From contig NZ_FOJF01000002.1 in assembly GCF_900110995.1 (NCBI RefSeq), forward strand, positions 806,001 through 870,000: a stretch of 64,000 nt of DNA, read 5' to 3'. The translations under genes and the position numbers were made by a program. A model generated the notes under the pieces. It had not been told where the DNA came from. It searched no databases and was given only the letters and a program-made list of their open reading frames with translations. Positions 27,201-37,093 of this stretch are shown here, piece after piece (within the stretch, counting starts at the first letter, position 1; each line of letters opens with the position of its first letter). This DNA is from Chitinophaga sp. YR573. Lineage in GTDB: Bacteria; Bacteroidota; Bacteroidia; Chitinophagales; Chitinophagaceae.

Positions 27201-27917
27201 ATGAAATTACCAATCATACACGGGTACATTGACAGGCGGATATTAGTCAATTTTACAGCAAATCCAGAAGATGTAAAGAAGATCATTCCTGCACCTTTTC
27301 GGCCTAAGATTTATAAAGACAAGGCCATTGTTGGAATATGCCTGATCAGGTTAAAGCATGTTAAGCCCAAAGGCTTTCCGGACTTTATGGGTATTGCCTC
27401 TGAAAATGGAGCCCACCGTATTGCAGTTGAATGGGATGAGGATGGCGAAACTAAAGGAGGTGTTTATATTCCTCGAAGAGATACCTCTTTAGGATTAAAT
27501 GCATTAGCCGGAGGCCGGATATTTCCTGGCAAGCATCATAAGGCAAAATTCAATGTGCAGGAAGGTGGGGGTAAATATCATATAGACTTTACCAGTTCTG
27601 ATAGTACCAGTATTTCTATTGATGCAAAGGAAAGCAGTATTTTTAAACAGGATTCCATTTTTAATACATTGGAGAATGCTTCCGCCTTTTTCGAGAAAGG
27701 AGAGAAAGGGTATTCTCCCAACGGAAACAAATATGAAGGATTAAAGTTACAGACATATATCTGGAAGGTAAGTCCGCTGGAAGTATCTGCTGTGCAATCC
27801 AGCTTTTTTGAAAATGAAACCATGTTTCCTAAAGGAACTGTTCATTTCGATAATGCGCTATTAATGAAAGGAATAGAACATGAGTGGCATAGTATGGCAA
27901 ATAAACAAAGTATTTAA
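27201..27917 (+). CDS. DUF2071 (YqjF-like) family protein
   Basis: A 238-residue soluble protein of the DUF2071 family, whose fold is related to acetoacetate decarboxylase. Visible family features are the N-terminal FTANPEDVKKIIPAPFRP, the central VGICLIRLKHVKPKGFP, the GVYIPRRDTSL motif (in place of the usual R/Y-V-Y-F-P-R-R strand), and GGRIFPGKHHKAKF. The biochemical activity of the family is unsettled, so none is assigned. It probably forms an operon with the small membrane protein encoded upstream; the GyrI-like gene follows after 64 bp. Confidence 0.8.
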   Translation: MKLPIIHGYIDRRILVNFTANPEDVKKIIPAPFRPKIYKDKAIVGICLIRLKHVKPKGFPDFMGIASENGAHRIAVEWDEDGETKGGVYIPRRDTSLGLNALAGGRIFPGKHHKAKFNVQEGGGKYHIDFTSSDSTSISIDAKESSIFKQDSIFNTLENASAFFEKGEKGYSPNGNKYEGLKLQTYIWKVSPLEVSAVQSSFFENETMFPKGTVHFDNALLMKGIEHEWHSMANKQSI

Positions 27918-27981
27918 TTCAATCACCTACTGACATAGGGTTGTCACTGCCTACTTCCATATTTGCAATAAATAAGAAAAG

Positions 27982-28428
27982 ATGGACACTCAAGAGCTCA
28001 AATCATTTAATATTATTGGTATTGCTGTAAGGACCACCAATGAAAATGGACAGGCAGGTATTGATATTCCCGTACTCTGGGATAAGTTTATATCAGAAGG
28101 GATAGCAGATAAGATTCCTGGTAAGGTTGATAATACTGTTTACAGCGTGTATACAGAGTATGAAGGCGACTTTACAAAGCCTTATACTACTGTACTGGGT
28201 TGTAAAGTAAACACAGCGGATACTATTCCTGAAGGAATGAAAGGAATTGTGATAGAGAAAGGAACCTATATCAAGCGTACTACCGGCGTAGATAAAGTGT
28301 TCGAAGAATGGACTAAGATATGGAACTCAGACATCCCACGGATTTATACAACCGATTTTGAAGCGTATGGAGAAAAAGCACAAAACCCGGAAGAGGCAGC
28401 AGTTGAGATCTTTATAGCAGTTAAATAG
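27982..28428 (+). CDS. GyrI-like/AraC effector-binding domain protein
   Basis: A 148-residue stand-alone effector-binding domain of the GyrI/SOUL-like superfamily, a small-molecule-binding module also found at the end of AraC/MerR regulators. Features are the N-terminal strand FNIIGIAVRT, a central VYSVYTEYEGDFTKPYT block, YIKRTTG, and the EEWTKIWNSD...FEAYGE end that includes the conserved acidic residues of the pocket. No DNA-binding domain is attached. It may sequester or hydrolyse a toxic or signalling compound, which is inference from the family. It is followed by a bidirectional terminator. Confidence 0.78.
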   Translation: MDTQELKSFNIIGIAVRTTNENGQAGIDIPVLWDKFISEGIADKIPGKVDNTVYSVYTEYEGDFTKPYTTVLGCKVNTADTIPEGMKGIVIEKGTYIKRTTGVDKVFEEWTKIWNSDIPRIYTTDFEAYGEKAQNPEEAAVEIFIAVK

Positions 28429-28454
28429 TGGATGATTTTTTTGTCAGGTAATAT

Positions 28455-28487
28455 AAACACCCCCGGCTATTAACCGAGGGGTGTTTT
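28455..28487. terminator. Bidirectional terminator between GyrI-like and EamA genes
   Basis: AAACACCCC pairs with GGGGTGTTT, with an inner CGG/CCG helix, followed by TTTT on the plus strand and preceded by A residues that supply a T run on the minus strand. It sits between two convergent genes. Confidence 0.8.
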
Positions 28488-28518
28488 AATAAATACAGCA
28501 CATTAAATTAAAACATAA

Positions 28519-29406
28519 CTAACCTTCTTTTTTGATTATTAATGATTTGTAATAATTCATTGCTGATATTGCTATCAGCATAATTAGTATTCCGGCTATC
28601 TGTACAACACTTGTGTGTTCATTTAAAACTATAGTTGCACAAATGATCGCAACAGGAAGTTCAACAGTCATAAGTATAGAACTCACCCCCGCACCAATCT
28701 TCGGAATGCCCGCAGCAAAAAGAGCTGTGGGAATTGAAGTACCGATTACAGCAAGAAAAACCGCAATAAGCAAAAACTCATAACTGAAATGGCTGCCCGC
28801 GAGGATAGTATTTGCATTAACTATAAAAATAGCCAATGCAGAACCAGTCATGATCATCGTACTCTTTGGCAACCAATTTACATTTTTTCCGACCCTGCTG
28901 TTTGCTACTATGTAAATTGCATAGGTTAGGGATGAGCAGAGAACGAACGTAAGACCTTTCCAGGAGAACGATAATTTTTCTGCGTAAAAAAGGTTTCCTG
29001 CCATTACAGTACCGATAAGAATAAAGACAACAGTCAGGAGTTCCGGCCTGCCAGGCTTTTTTCGGAAAAGGGCCCATTCCAATAAAAGGCTGAACCAGGT
29101 AAACTGCATCAGGATCACGATAGCAAGTGAAGCTGAAATATAGCTTACCGACTGATAGTACAGATAATTGGTGAGACCTATGGTTCCTCCAGTGATCAAT
29201 AGGGGAATTACCTGCTGCTTAGAAAATTTTCGCTTGCGGGATAGCAATAGGAATATACCAAGAAAAGCTGCAGCCAGCAATGCCTGTGAAAAGGAGAGCT
29301 CAGCAGCATTATATCCCCAGGAATAGAACAGCTTCACGAAAGAAGACATAGTCCCATACATGACTCCCCCGATGAGAACCATCAATATATATTTGAAATT
29401 TTTCAC
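28519..29406 (-). CDS. EamA/DMT-superfamily transporter
   Basis: Inner-membrane permease of 295 residues with ten predicted hydrophobic helices in two EamA repeats (first about 5-135, second about 148-285). The family motif near the end of the first repeat is present (SVSYISASLAIVILMQFTWF), as is its counterpart in the second (IPKIGAGVSSILMTVELPVA). Such proteins export amino acids, nucleobases or other metabolites; substrate cannot be told from sequence. The start codon is GTG (29406). It is a single gene with no operon partner. Confidence 0.9.
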   Translation of the reverse strand: MKNFKYILMVLIGGVMYGTMSSFVKLFYSWGYNAAELSFSQALLAAAFLGIFLLLSRKRKFSKQQVIPLLITGGTIGLTNYLYYQSVSYISASLAIVILMQFTWFSLLLEWALFRKKPGRPELLTVVFILIGTVMAGNLFYAEKLSFSWKGLTFVLCSSLTYAIYIVANSRVGKNVNWLPKSTMIMTGSALAIFIVNANTILAGSHFSYEFLLIAVFLAVIGTSIPTALFAAGIPKIGAGVSSILMTVELPVAIICATIVLNEHTSVVQIAGILIMLIAISAMNYYKSLIIKKEG

Positions 29407-29806
29407 TTCAAGATTGTTTTAAAATAATACTTAATTAACCACATAGAAGAATTAGCGGCTAAACAACCTCGAAAGTTGACATAAAAACATGCAACAAGAT
29501 GCATTTTTGCAGAAATGCAAAAATGGCAGGAGAAAAACACCGGTTATTCAGCCTTTAAGCTACCGGAGGAGGTGTATTTGAAGAAAAAAGTTTGTACATG
29601 GCTCTTTTAAGGATTTGAAACGAATGTAATAAGAAAATTTTAAACTCAAAGATTGACGATAATTCCGAAGCGGAGTTTTACAGATTAGCTCCTGTATAAG
29701 CACTTTCTCCCAATCCTTAACAATCACGTAACATTAAACTCTTTTCTTTGCCTGCAGCTTACGATTAACCTCCCAGGGACCGGAGGACGGATATTTACTT
29801 CCAATT
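29407..29806. other. Intergenic region upstream of TPR regulator
   Basis: This 400-bp gap between divergent genes contains no supported gene. Its main structure is a perfect hairpin at 29502-29525. No clear -7/-33 pair was found for either flanking gene. Confidence 0.5.
29502..29525. repeat. Perfect inverted repeat, 10-bp stem with GAAA loop
   Basis: CATTTTTGCA pairs with TGCAAAAATG around the tetraloop GAAA, a stable RNA hairpin form. It is 281 bp upstream of the TPR regulator and 96 bp upstream of the EamA gene. It may be in a 5-prime leader or mark a small RNA; function unknown. Confidence 0.4.
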
Positions 29807-31426
29807 ATGAGAGTTTTCTTTGTTTTAGCAGCTTTAGCACTTGCCATAACGGTGAATGGGCAGGATAAGAACTTTACAGAAATCACCTACACCAAACAAC
29901 TCAGTACACAACTTCCTGATTCAGCCCTGCTGGAACTGAAGAAGATGTACGATAAAGCTACCCAGCAAAAAGACCCCTTAACAATGGGTACTTCCCTGCA
30001 ACGCATGGGAAATATCTGTTATTACCTGGGGAACTACCCACAGGCGCTGGACTTCCACCTCAGGGCAGATAAGATCTTCCGGGAACTGGGTAGGAGAGAA
30101 CTCCTGGCAGGGAATCTGAATGATATGGGGATCCTGTATTATTATAACCGGCAGATCGCTTTAGCCAGAAAACAATATGAAGAGGCTTTGTCGATTTACC
30201 GGCAAACAAAGAATGATGAAGGACTGGCAGGTACTTACGGCCGTATAGGTCATCTCTATGAGAAACAACATAAATACGATAGCGCCTTTTATTTCCAGCG
30301 ACTGGCCCTGCAACAATATAGTAGGATATCTAAAAAGAAAGGCATCGCCAAGATCTATGAGAATATAGGCAGTATTTATGAAGACCTGGAGAAATTTGAC
30401 TCTGCCCGTTATTATTACCAGCACTCCTACGACCTCTACGAACAGTCCAAAGAAGATGTATCTATTATAGAGGTATTAAATAACCTGGGAGATATCTACC
30501 GGAAAACCGGTCATTATAATGAAGCAGTCATTCAGACCAGGCAAGCGCTCACCCTGGCAAAAGCGGCTAATGACCTGTACGAAGCAGGAGCTGCTTACCA
30601 TGATCTTGGCAGGACGTACAAACTGTTAAATCAGAATGACAGTGCTTATTATTATCTGGAACTCTCCCGCCGGGCAACAATAGACATCTACTCCGCCGAA
30701 AACAACCGACAGACGGCCTTTTTAAGCGTATTGTTTGACATAGGCAAGAAAAACGATGAGATCGTAGAACTACAACATGCCAGAGACATCAATATTATTA
30801 TAGCCATCGCCACCACCATTGTCATCTTATTATTATTGGTGCTGGGATGGGTGATCATCAGCCGGCAGCGCTTAAAAATAAGGAACGCAGATATCCTGGC
30901 CGGGCAAAACAAGCAGATGCACGATGCACAGCAGGAACTGATGCAAACAGCGCTGGAAAATAAACAGTTACTGGAAAACAAGCTGGTACAGGACCTGGAG
31001 ATAAAAGGAAAAGAGCTGACCTCACACACCCTACACGTCATTCAGAAGAACCAACTGCTGGAAGATCTGCGTAATCGCCTGGAAATAATGGCCAAAGACG
31101 ATAAAAGGGATCAGAAAAAGCAAATTCAGCAACTCATCCAGCAGATCAATCTCAATTTCAACTACGACGAATACTGGACCGGCTTCCGGGAGATCTTCGA
31201 ACAGGTTCACCAGGAATTCTTCGCCAAACTGAAAGAAAGGAGAGATGACCTCACTTATAATGATCTCCGTCTGGCTGCCCTCATCAAATTAAACCTGGAT
31301 TCAAAAGATATGGCCACTTTATTAGCCATCTCACCAGATAGTCTGAGGGTATCAAAGTATAGATTAAAGAAAAAACTGCTGCTGGAAGAGGGGGAAAGTC
31401 TCACTTCATTTATCAATTCTTTATAA
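29807..31426 (+). CDS. Membrane TPR sensor-regulator with C-terminal helix-turn-helix
   Basis: A 539-residue membrane-spanning transcription regulator common in Bacteroidetes. Parts are a signal peptide (MRVFFVLAALALAITVNGQ); periplasmic TPR repeats from about 35 to 310 (for example LGNYPQALDFHLRADKIFRE, and LNNLGDIYRKTGHYNEAVIQ); one membrane helix at about 325-348 (INIIIAIATTIVILLLLVLG); a coiled coil at about 350-440 rich in Q, E and L; and a LuxR-like HTH at the end (LTYNDLRLAALIKLNLDSKD, ISPDSLRVSKYRLKKKL). Such proteins usually control a neighbouring TonB-dependent transport operon, here the receptor gene 189 bp downstream. The ligand sensed by the TPR part is unknown. Confidence 0.85.
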   Translation: MRVFFVLAALALAITVNGQDKNFTEITYTKQLSTQLPDSALLELKKMYDKATQQKDPLTMGTSLQRMGNICYYLGNYPQALDFHLRADKIFRELGRRELLAGNLNDMGILYYYNRQIALARKQYEEALSIYRQTKNDEGLAGTYGRIGHLYEKQHKYDSAFYFQRLALQQYSRISKKKGIAKIYENIGSIYEDLEKFDSARYYYQHSYDLYEQSKEDVSIIEVLNNLGDIYRKTGHYNEAVIQTRQALTLAKAANDLYEAGAAYHDLGRTYKLLNQNDSAYYYLELSRRATIDIYSAENNRQTAFLSVLFDIGKKNDEIVELQHARDINIIIAIATTIVILLLLVLGWVIISRQRLKIRNADILAGQNKQMHDAQQELMQTALENKQLLENKLVQDLEIKGKELTSHTLHVIQKNQLLEDLRNRLEIMAKDDKRDQKKQIQQLIQQINLNFNYDEYWTGFREIFEQVHQEFFAKLKERRDDLTYNDLRLAALIKLNLDSKDMATLLAISPDSLRVSKYRLKKKLLLEEGESLTSFINSL

Positions 31427-31431
31427 GGTGA

Positions 31432-31444
31432 TGTTACGGTAACA
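31432..31444. promoter_or_regulatory. Short palindrome TGTTAC-G-GTAACA between regulator and receptor
   Basis: A 13-nt odd palindrome starts 6 nt after the regulator stop codon and 171 bp before the receptor start. It could be an operator for the TPR regulator, or a weak RNA hairpin. There is no T run, so a terminator is unlikely. Confidence 0.25.
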
Positions 31445-31615
31445 ATTTGTTAATGTAGCGTACACTGCCTTTAATGATATTGATAATCAACAGTTTATTT
31501 TTACTTGTTCACTACCTGTATACGCCCCTGTTCACGATGTATCATTTTGTATACGGTGGTTTTTACGCTTACTGTTTGCCTTTATTCACATTTGCAGCAT
31601 CAAAAAACTGCTACA

Positions 31616-34390
31616 ATGAAGCGATTATTTTTTCTGTTTATCCTGTTGACGGCGATCGGGTTTTCTGCCCACTCGCAAAAAGTCAGCCTCAGTGGTCAGG
31701 TAGTTGATAAGCAATCCGGAGAGCCATTACCGGGTGCAACTATCAGCATAGAAATCTCAGAGCAAAAGCATTTTATCGTTTCCGGCCTGAATGGAACATT
31801 CATTTTAAAGAATCTTCCCAATGGTAGCTGGAAAGTAAAAGCAGTATATGTTGGTTACAACTCTTATAAGAACGAAATAACCGTAAATGGAACAGCTCCG
31901 AATATGGTTATTGAAATGGAAAGAAAGAACAATGACCTGGCAGAAGTGAACGTTGCCGGTAAACACGATAAAAGTACAGACGCATCTGCCATGCAGGCAG
32001 ATAGAAAGGCTACCCTGGTGCAGAACTCCGTTTCTGCCCGTACCATAGAAATCTCTCCGGACCTCTCCGTAGCAAACGTGGTACAGCGTATTTCTGGGGT
32101 ATCCCTGGAAAGAAGTACCAACGGTGAAGGTCAGTACCCTATCATCCGCGGTATGGACAAACGTTATATCTACACCCTCGTGAATGGTATTAAGATCCCT
32201 AGTCCGGATAACAAGAACCGTTACGTTCCCCTGGATATCTTCCCGGCAGACCTGCTGGACCGCCTTGAAGTAGTAAAATCCCTTACCCCGGACAGGGAAG
32301 GTGATGCTATCGGTGGTGCGGTGAACATGGTAATGAAAGATGCCCCTAACCAGTTAAGCGTAAAAGCAAACGTAGCCGCAGGATTCGCAGGTAAATTCAC
32401 CAGTGAGGACTTCACCACCTTTGATAACAGCGCCAGCCTGGATCGTTCCCCACGTGCCACTAACGGTGCCAGCTACCAGGCAACCATGAAGGATTTCCCG
32501 AACAGCGCCTTCTCTCATTATGATAAACACAATCCTATTGCATCCTTATTAGGATTATCAGTAGGTGGTCGTGTGTGGAAAGATAAACTGGGTATCATCG
32601 TAGCCGGCAGTTATCAGAATAATTACCGCAATGTAAACTCTGTGTTCTTTGGTACTGAAACTGATATGAATAACGGAAATGCAACGGTAACCAGCATAGA
32701 ACAGAGACATTATTCCATACAACAGCAGAGAAGTGGTTTACATGCCAAACTCGATTTAAAGATCGATGATAACAATAAGATCAAACTGTATGCTGCTTAT
32801 CTGAATCTTGATAAAAACGAATTCAGGAGTGCATCGGATACCAACCTGCAATTAGGCAGGGTAGGAGCCGGTACAGGAAGGATCAGCAATAGTTACAGAA
32901 CATATCATGATGTACAGCAGATCTTCAACGTTACATTAAACGGTACACATAAGATCGCGAAGCATTTTGGAATGGACTGGTCAGCAGTATATTCAAAGGC
33001 CAGCGATAACCGCCCTGATGAAGCTACGCTTGGCCTGGTAACAGGTGTGTCAAAAGATGCTAACGGTGCGCTGGTACAGGCTCCTTTAAATCTTGATCCG
33101 ACATCTCACAGGGAATTCTCCCGTAACTCGGATGAAGATAAAAGCGGTTACCTGAACTTCACTTATAAATCAGAAATCGGTAAAGCAGATGTAGACTGGT
33201 CAGTAGGTGGTATGTACCGTAATAAAACAAGGACCAGCAGCTACGATGATTACACGTTGCGTCCTACAGATCCAAGTAACCAGGTATACGACGGTGATAT
33301 CTCTCATAATAATTTCTCTGTATTCAATGGAGAAGGAACAGTTGATAATGCATTGAATTACGATGCAACAGAAAACGTTGGTGCTGCTTATGCGATGGTA
33401 AAGATCAACTACAAGAAATTTGAACTGACCGGCGGTGCGAGATATGAAAATACGGACCTCTCCTGGGAGAGCGCTGTACCTCAGACAGTGAAAGGCAAAA
33501 CAGGTTCTATTACTTATTATGATGTACTACCAAGTGCATTGCTGAAATATTCACTGAATAAGAAACAGGCTGTCCGCCTTTCTTATTATTCTGCTATCAG
33601 TCGCCCTAACTTCTACGAAGTAATCCCTCACAATGGCGGAGATCCGGATGCTGATTACCAGGAAATAGGTAATCCTAACCTGAAAAGAACGACAGCAGAT
33701 AACTTTGATCTGCGTTATGAATATTTCCCTAAAGGATTAGACCAGTTACTGGCAGGTGTGTTCTACAAAAAACTGAACAACCCTATTGAATATGCACTGG
33801 AAAATGTAGGAACAAACGTTTACTATACACCGGATAATTTTGGTAAGGCCAGTAACTATGGTGCTGAACTGGATATCACTAAGTATTTCAGATGGTTTGG
33901 TGTAAAAGCAAACTATACCTATACCCATTCTGAAATCACTACATCCAAGATTAAATATTATAGTACCAGCACGGGTACTTCTCAGATGACAGTAAATCAG
34001 AGTCGTCCGTTACAAGGACAATCAGCGCATATCGCTAATCTATCCCTGTTATTTAAAGATGATAATAAGTTAGGATTGAATGCACAACTGGCATTGGGTT
34101 ATACCAGCAGAAGGATCAATACTGTATCTCAGTTCCTGGATAATGATATCTGGCAGAAAGCATTTACACAGATGGACTTCTCCGTAGAAAAGAAGATTAC
34201 TAAACGTTGGTTTGTATATGCCAAGGTGAATAACATTCTAAATACACCTTATCAGTTAGAGATCAGACAACCTTATACCGGTAGTGGAACAGTAGGCGCA
34301 GTGCCTCACCAGGAACTCGGTAAAAATACATTTGTGCGTAAGGATACCTACGGATCAAATTACCTGTTAGGTGTAAAATTCAAACTCTAA
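31616..34390 (+). CDS. TonB-dependent receptor of the phosphatase-linked operon
   Basis: Outer-membrane TonB-dependent transporter of 924 residues from ATG 31616; the frame is open farther upstream, but the signal peptide MKRLFFLFILLTAIGFSAHSQ fixes the start. A carboxypeptidase-regulatory-like domain (LSGQVVDKQSGEPLPGATIS) precedes a plug with NVVQRISGVSLERS, IIRGMDKRYIYTLVNG and SLTPDREGDAIGGAVNMVMK, then a barrel with the aromatic C-terminus LGVKFKL. The plug is of the siderophore/oligosaccharide type and not SusC, and no SusD follows. The next genes are a beta-helix lipoprotein (12 bp) and a MINPP-type phosphatase, suggesting import of phosphorylated inositol or another phosphate-containing ligand. 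The substrate is inference from context. Confidence 0.9.
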   Translation: MKRLFFLFILLTAIGFSAHSQKVSLSGQVVDKQSGEPLPGATISIEISEQKHFIVSGLNGTFILKNLPNGSWKVKAVYVGYNSYKNEITVNGTAPNMVIEMERKNNDLAEVNVAGKHDKSTDASAMQADRKATLVQNSVSARTIEISPDLSVANVVQRISGVSLERSTNGEGQYPIIRGMDKRYIYTLVNGIKIPSPDNKNRYVPLDIFPADLLDRLEVVKSLTPDREGDAIGGAVNMVMKDAPNQLSVKANVAAGFAGKFTSEDFTTFDNSASLDRSPRATNGASYQATMKDFPNSAFSHYDKHNPIASLLGLSVGGRVWKDKLGIIVAGSYQNNYRNVNSVFFGTETDMNNGNATVTSIEQRHYSIQQQRSGLHAKLDLKIDDNNKIKLYAAYLNLDKNEFRSASDTNLQLGRVGAGTGRISNSYRTYHDVQQIFNVTLNGTHKIAKHFGMDWSAVYSKASDNRPDEATLGLVTGVSKDANGALVQAPLNLDPTSHREFSRNSDEDKSGYLNFTYKSEIGKADVDWSVGGMYRNKTRTSSYDDYTLRPTDPSNQVYDGDISHNNFSVFNGEGTVDNALNYDATENVGAAYAMVKINYKKFELTGGARYENTDLSWESAVPQTVKGKTGSITYYDVLPSALLKYSLNKKQAVRLSYYSAISRPNFYEVIPHNGGDPDADYQEIGNPNLKRTTADNFDLRYEYFPKGLDQLLAGVFYKKLNNPIEYALENVGTNVYYTPDNFGKASNYGAELDITKYFRWFGVKANYTYTHSEITTSKIKYYSTSTGTSQMTVNQSRPLQGQSAHIANLSLLFKDDNKLGLNAQLALGYTSRRINTVSQFLDNDIWQKAFTQMDFSVEKKITKRWFVYAKVNNILNTPYQLEIRQPYTGSGTVGAVPHQELGKNTFVRKDTYGSNYLLGVKFKL

Positions 34391-34402
34391 ACAATTAGTG
34401 CC

Positions 34403-35758
34403 ATGCAGAAAATACATTTATATATAGCGTCAGCGCTTATCCTGAGTGCCTGTCATAAAGAGGAATCAGTAAAAATATCAACGGCAGTAATCTCTGCCGG
34501 TCAGACGATTAGTTCGGATACACTCACTGGTTCTGTTAAGGGGACCCTTGCTACCGGAAAAACATATTACTTCAGCGCTGATATCACTATCAATGCAGGG
34601 GATACGCTGCTGATGCAGGCAGGTTCCAGACTGATTGCCCTGGGAGACGGTAAAAGCACTGCTACCAGTCCGCAAATCACCTGTAACGGTACTTTTATCA
34701 GCTTAGGTACAGAAGATGCGAATAACTACATTACGGTAGTGGATAGTCTGCGTACAACCTCCAGTATCGGTAAAGGTATCTGGGGCGGGATCCAGTGTGG
34801 TGCTACCAGTGGAGATGTGATTATCAAATGGACGCATCTGGAATTTGCCGGCGGACCAGCAGGTGCATCCGCAGACCCTGCAGTATTTGCAGCAGGAGAT
34901 CCAAGGAATTTCCTGTCTTACACCAATATTGATGGAAATTGCATAATAGAAGACTCCTGGTTTTATGGCAGTACAGATGATGGTATCCGTATCCTGCATG
35001 GTAAGGTAAGTGTGATGCGTAATACATTCGAAGCCTGTGCCAAAGCCGGTGGAGAGTCCCTGAACTTAAAAGCAGGTTCTGTAGGAGATGTAGCGTACAA
35101 TGTTTCAATAGGAGGTGCAACCAATGCATTCAAGGTATCTAACAGTGGTGGTAGTACGGTACAGACAAATGTATATGTATATAACAATACTATTTTAAAC
35201 AGTGGTATGCGTCAGGTGAAATCTGGCCGTGGTGGTTCTATCAACTATGAAAAAGGAGCGCAGGGCAAGATCTATAATAACATGATCATTAACTGCCGTT
35301 ATGGTTTAAGGATTACGCCGGATGCAGATACCCTGCACATCACTTACAATAATAATTTCTTTTATTCTAATGCGCAGTACCAGATCAATGCATTTTATAC
35401 TTCAGATGGAAGAGGTGTAAAACAGAGCAATGATATCATGAGCACAACGCCTAAGACTAATAACCCATTGTTTGCTTCATATGATGTGGACCAGTTTGAT
35501 TTCTCTGCTGTAACGCCGCCACTGGATATTTCTGCTATGCCATTGACTATTATCACTGCAGAACAGTATAATTTCAGCCTGTTACCAGGTTCTCCGGCTC
35601 TTCGTAAAGGAGAAGCGGATATATTTGCAGCACAGAAGGTGGTGCCACAGGGTGGATTATATGGTGCTACTACCGATGCCCCTGGTGTCGATATGGGCGC
35701 TTATCAGTCAGACGGATCAGGAAACAAACATTATACTTCCAGCCTTTTATCTAAATAA
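34403..35758 (+). CDS. Right-handed beta-helix surface lipoprotein
   Basis: A 451-residue lipoprotein with signal MQKIHLYIASALILSAC (Cys17). It contains an N-terminal TLTGSVKGTLATGKTYYF strand region and then parallel beta-helix repeats (about 75-330) of the pectate-lyase/Ig-fold kind, with TNIDGNCIIEDSWFYGSTDD, VMRNTFEACAKAGG, VYNNTILNSGMRQV and IYNNMIINCRYGLR. No catalytic motif of a polysaccharide lyase is clear, so it may bind ligand at the surface. It lies between the TonB receptor (12 bp) and the phosphatase (6 bp) and is cotranscribed with both. Confidence 0.8.
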   Translation: MQKIHLYIASALILSACHKEESVKISTAVISAGQTISSDTLTGSVKGTLATGKTYYFSADITINAGDTLLMQAGSRLIALGDGKSTATSPQITCNGTFISLGTEDANNYITVVDSLRTTSSIGKGIWGGIQCGATSGDVIIKWTHLEFAGGPAGASADPAVFAAGDPRNFLSYTNIDGNCIIEDSWFYGSTDDGIRILHGKVSVMRNTFEACAKAGGESLNLKAGSVGDVAYNVSIGGATNAFKVSNSGGSTVQTNVYVYNNTILNSGMRQVKSGRGGSINYEKGAQGKIYNNMIINCRYGLRITPDADTLHITYNNNFFYSNAQYQINAFYTSDGRGVKQSNDIMSTTPKTNNPLFASYDVDQFDFSAVTPPLDISAMPLTIITAEQYNFSLLPGSPALRKGEADIFAAQKVVPQGGLYGATTDAPGVDMGAYQSDGSGNKHYTSSLLSK

Positions 35759-35764
35759 ACAGGG

Positions 35765-37084
35765 ATGAGTAAGAATTGGAGTCTGTTGTTATGTTTATTC
35801 ATTACAGTGAATACATACGCGCAGGAAGCAGGGACAAAGACACCCTACAAATTTTCAAAACAACAGTATACACCTGCACCGAAAGGATTCCAACCGGTGT
35901 TTGTGAACTATGTAGGCAGACATGGAGCGAGGTTTCTGACGAAAGCAGGAAGTGATATTACGTTGTTAGATGTATTATCACAGGCGGAGAAAGAACATGC
36001 GCTGACAAAAAAAGGTGTGTTATTAAAGGCGATGGTGATCCGTTTTCTGTCTATAGAAAACAACAATTACGAGAACGTCACTTTACTGGGAGAAAAAGAG
36101 CAGGCAGGGATAGGAGCACGTTTATATAGTAATTATAAACCGGCCTTTAAAGGCCGTGGACTGGAAGTACAGATCACGCATAAGATCAGGACTAAACAAA
36201 GTGCAGATGCCTTCCTGCGACCTTTTGCAGGATATAAAAGGGATTTTGCTTTAGTAAAGGATTCTGATGAGAATGTGTTACGGTTTTATGATCTGTCGCC
36301 TGCTTATCAGACTTTCAAAAATAGCTTGTCTGTACAGCTGGATTCCCTTGAAAAAGATCCAAAAACAAAACAGACAGCTGCCAGTGTATGCGCAAAGATC
36401 TTCACCGGTACTTTTATAGAAAATGGTGTAAAGGTAATGGTACGTCAGAAGCCTGTGGTAATAGATGCTGTAACTATCGCAGATTATATCTATGATTTAT
36501 ACAGCGTACAGTTTTCGATACCACTGGAAATGAAGAAAAAAGGATATACCAGGGATAGTATTGATTTCGGGATCGTATTAAATCAACAGGAGCTGCAGTG
36601 GTTTAACTTTAGAAATGGTGCAGCCGATTTCCTGGAAAAGGGAGCCGGTACAGATACCCTGGGGATCCAGGTGAGAATCGCAGCTCCTTTGCTGGCAGAC
36701 TTCTTAAACAGCACGGAAAACACCAAAGGGAAAGATGCAGTGCTGCGCTTTACACATGCAGAAGCTATTTCTCCTTTTGCTACTTTGCTGGGAATACGCA
36801 GCGCCAGTGTCCCTGCGGCATCAGTGTATGATTATAACAAACACTGGAAAGCATCGGCTATCATTCCTCTAAGCGCTAATATCCAGTGGATTATCTATTC
36901 CAATGGAAAAGAAAAGCTGGTGAAAGTATTACTGAATGAGAAGGAAGTAGCCTTGCCAATAAAAACCGCTCATTACCCTTATTATCGTTGGGCAGATGTC
37001 AGGGGGTATTACCTGGAGAAGCTGCAGTTGATCCATACGGATCCAACGGCAGATATGCATCAGTATTTATTACAATTAAAATAA
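35765..37084 (+). CDS. Histidine-acid phosphatase, MINPP-like phytase
   Basis: Secreted 439-residue phosphatase of histidine phosphatase clade 2, related to multiple inositol polyphosphate phosphatases. The signal peptide ends near NTYAQ. The catalytic motif is RHGAR (Arg52, nucleophile His53, Arg56) in NYVGRHGARFLT. The proton-donor motif is His331-Ala-Glu333 in FTHAEAISPF. The HAE form is typical of MINPP enzymes, in contrast to the HD of fungal and bacterial AppA phytases. It probably removes phosphates from phytate or other inositol phosphates in the periplasm or at the surface. It is the last gene of the TonB receptor operon, with a strong terminator 9 nt after the stop. Confidence 0.88.
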   Translation: MSKNWSLLLCLFITVNTYAQEAGTKTPYKFSKQQYTPAPKGFQPVFVNYVGRHGARFLTKAGSDITLLDVLSQAEKEHALTKKGVLLKAMVIRFLSIENNNYENVTLLGEKEQAGIGARLYSNYKPAFKGRGLEVQITHKIRTKQSADAFLRPFAGYKRDFALVKDSDENVLRFYDLSPAYQTFKNSLSVQLDSLEKDPKTKQTAASVCAKIFTGTFIENGVKVMVRQKPVVIDAVTIADYIYDLYSVQFSIPLEMKKKGYTRDSIDFGIVLNQQELQWFNFRNGAADFLEKGAGTDTLGIQVRIAAPLLADFLNSTENTKGKDAVLRFTHAEAISPFATLLGIRSASVPAASVYDYNKHWKASAIIPLSANIQWIIYSNGKEKLVKVLLNEKEVALPIKTAHYPYYRWADVRGYYLEKLQLIHTDPTADMHQYLLQLK

Positions 37085-37093
37085 GATAAAAAG

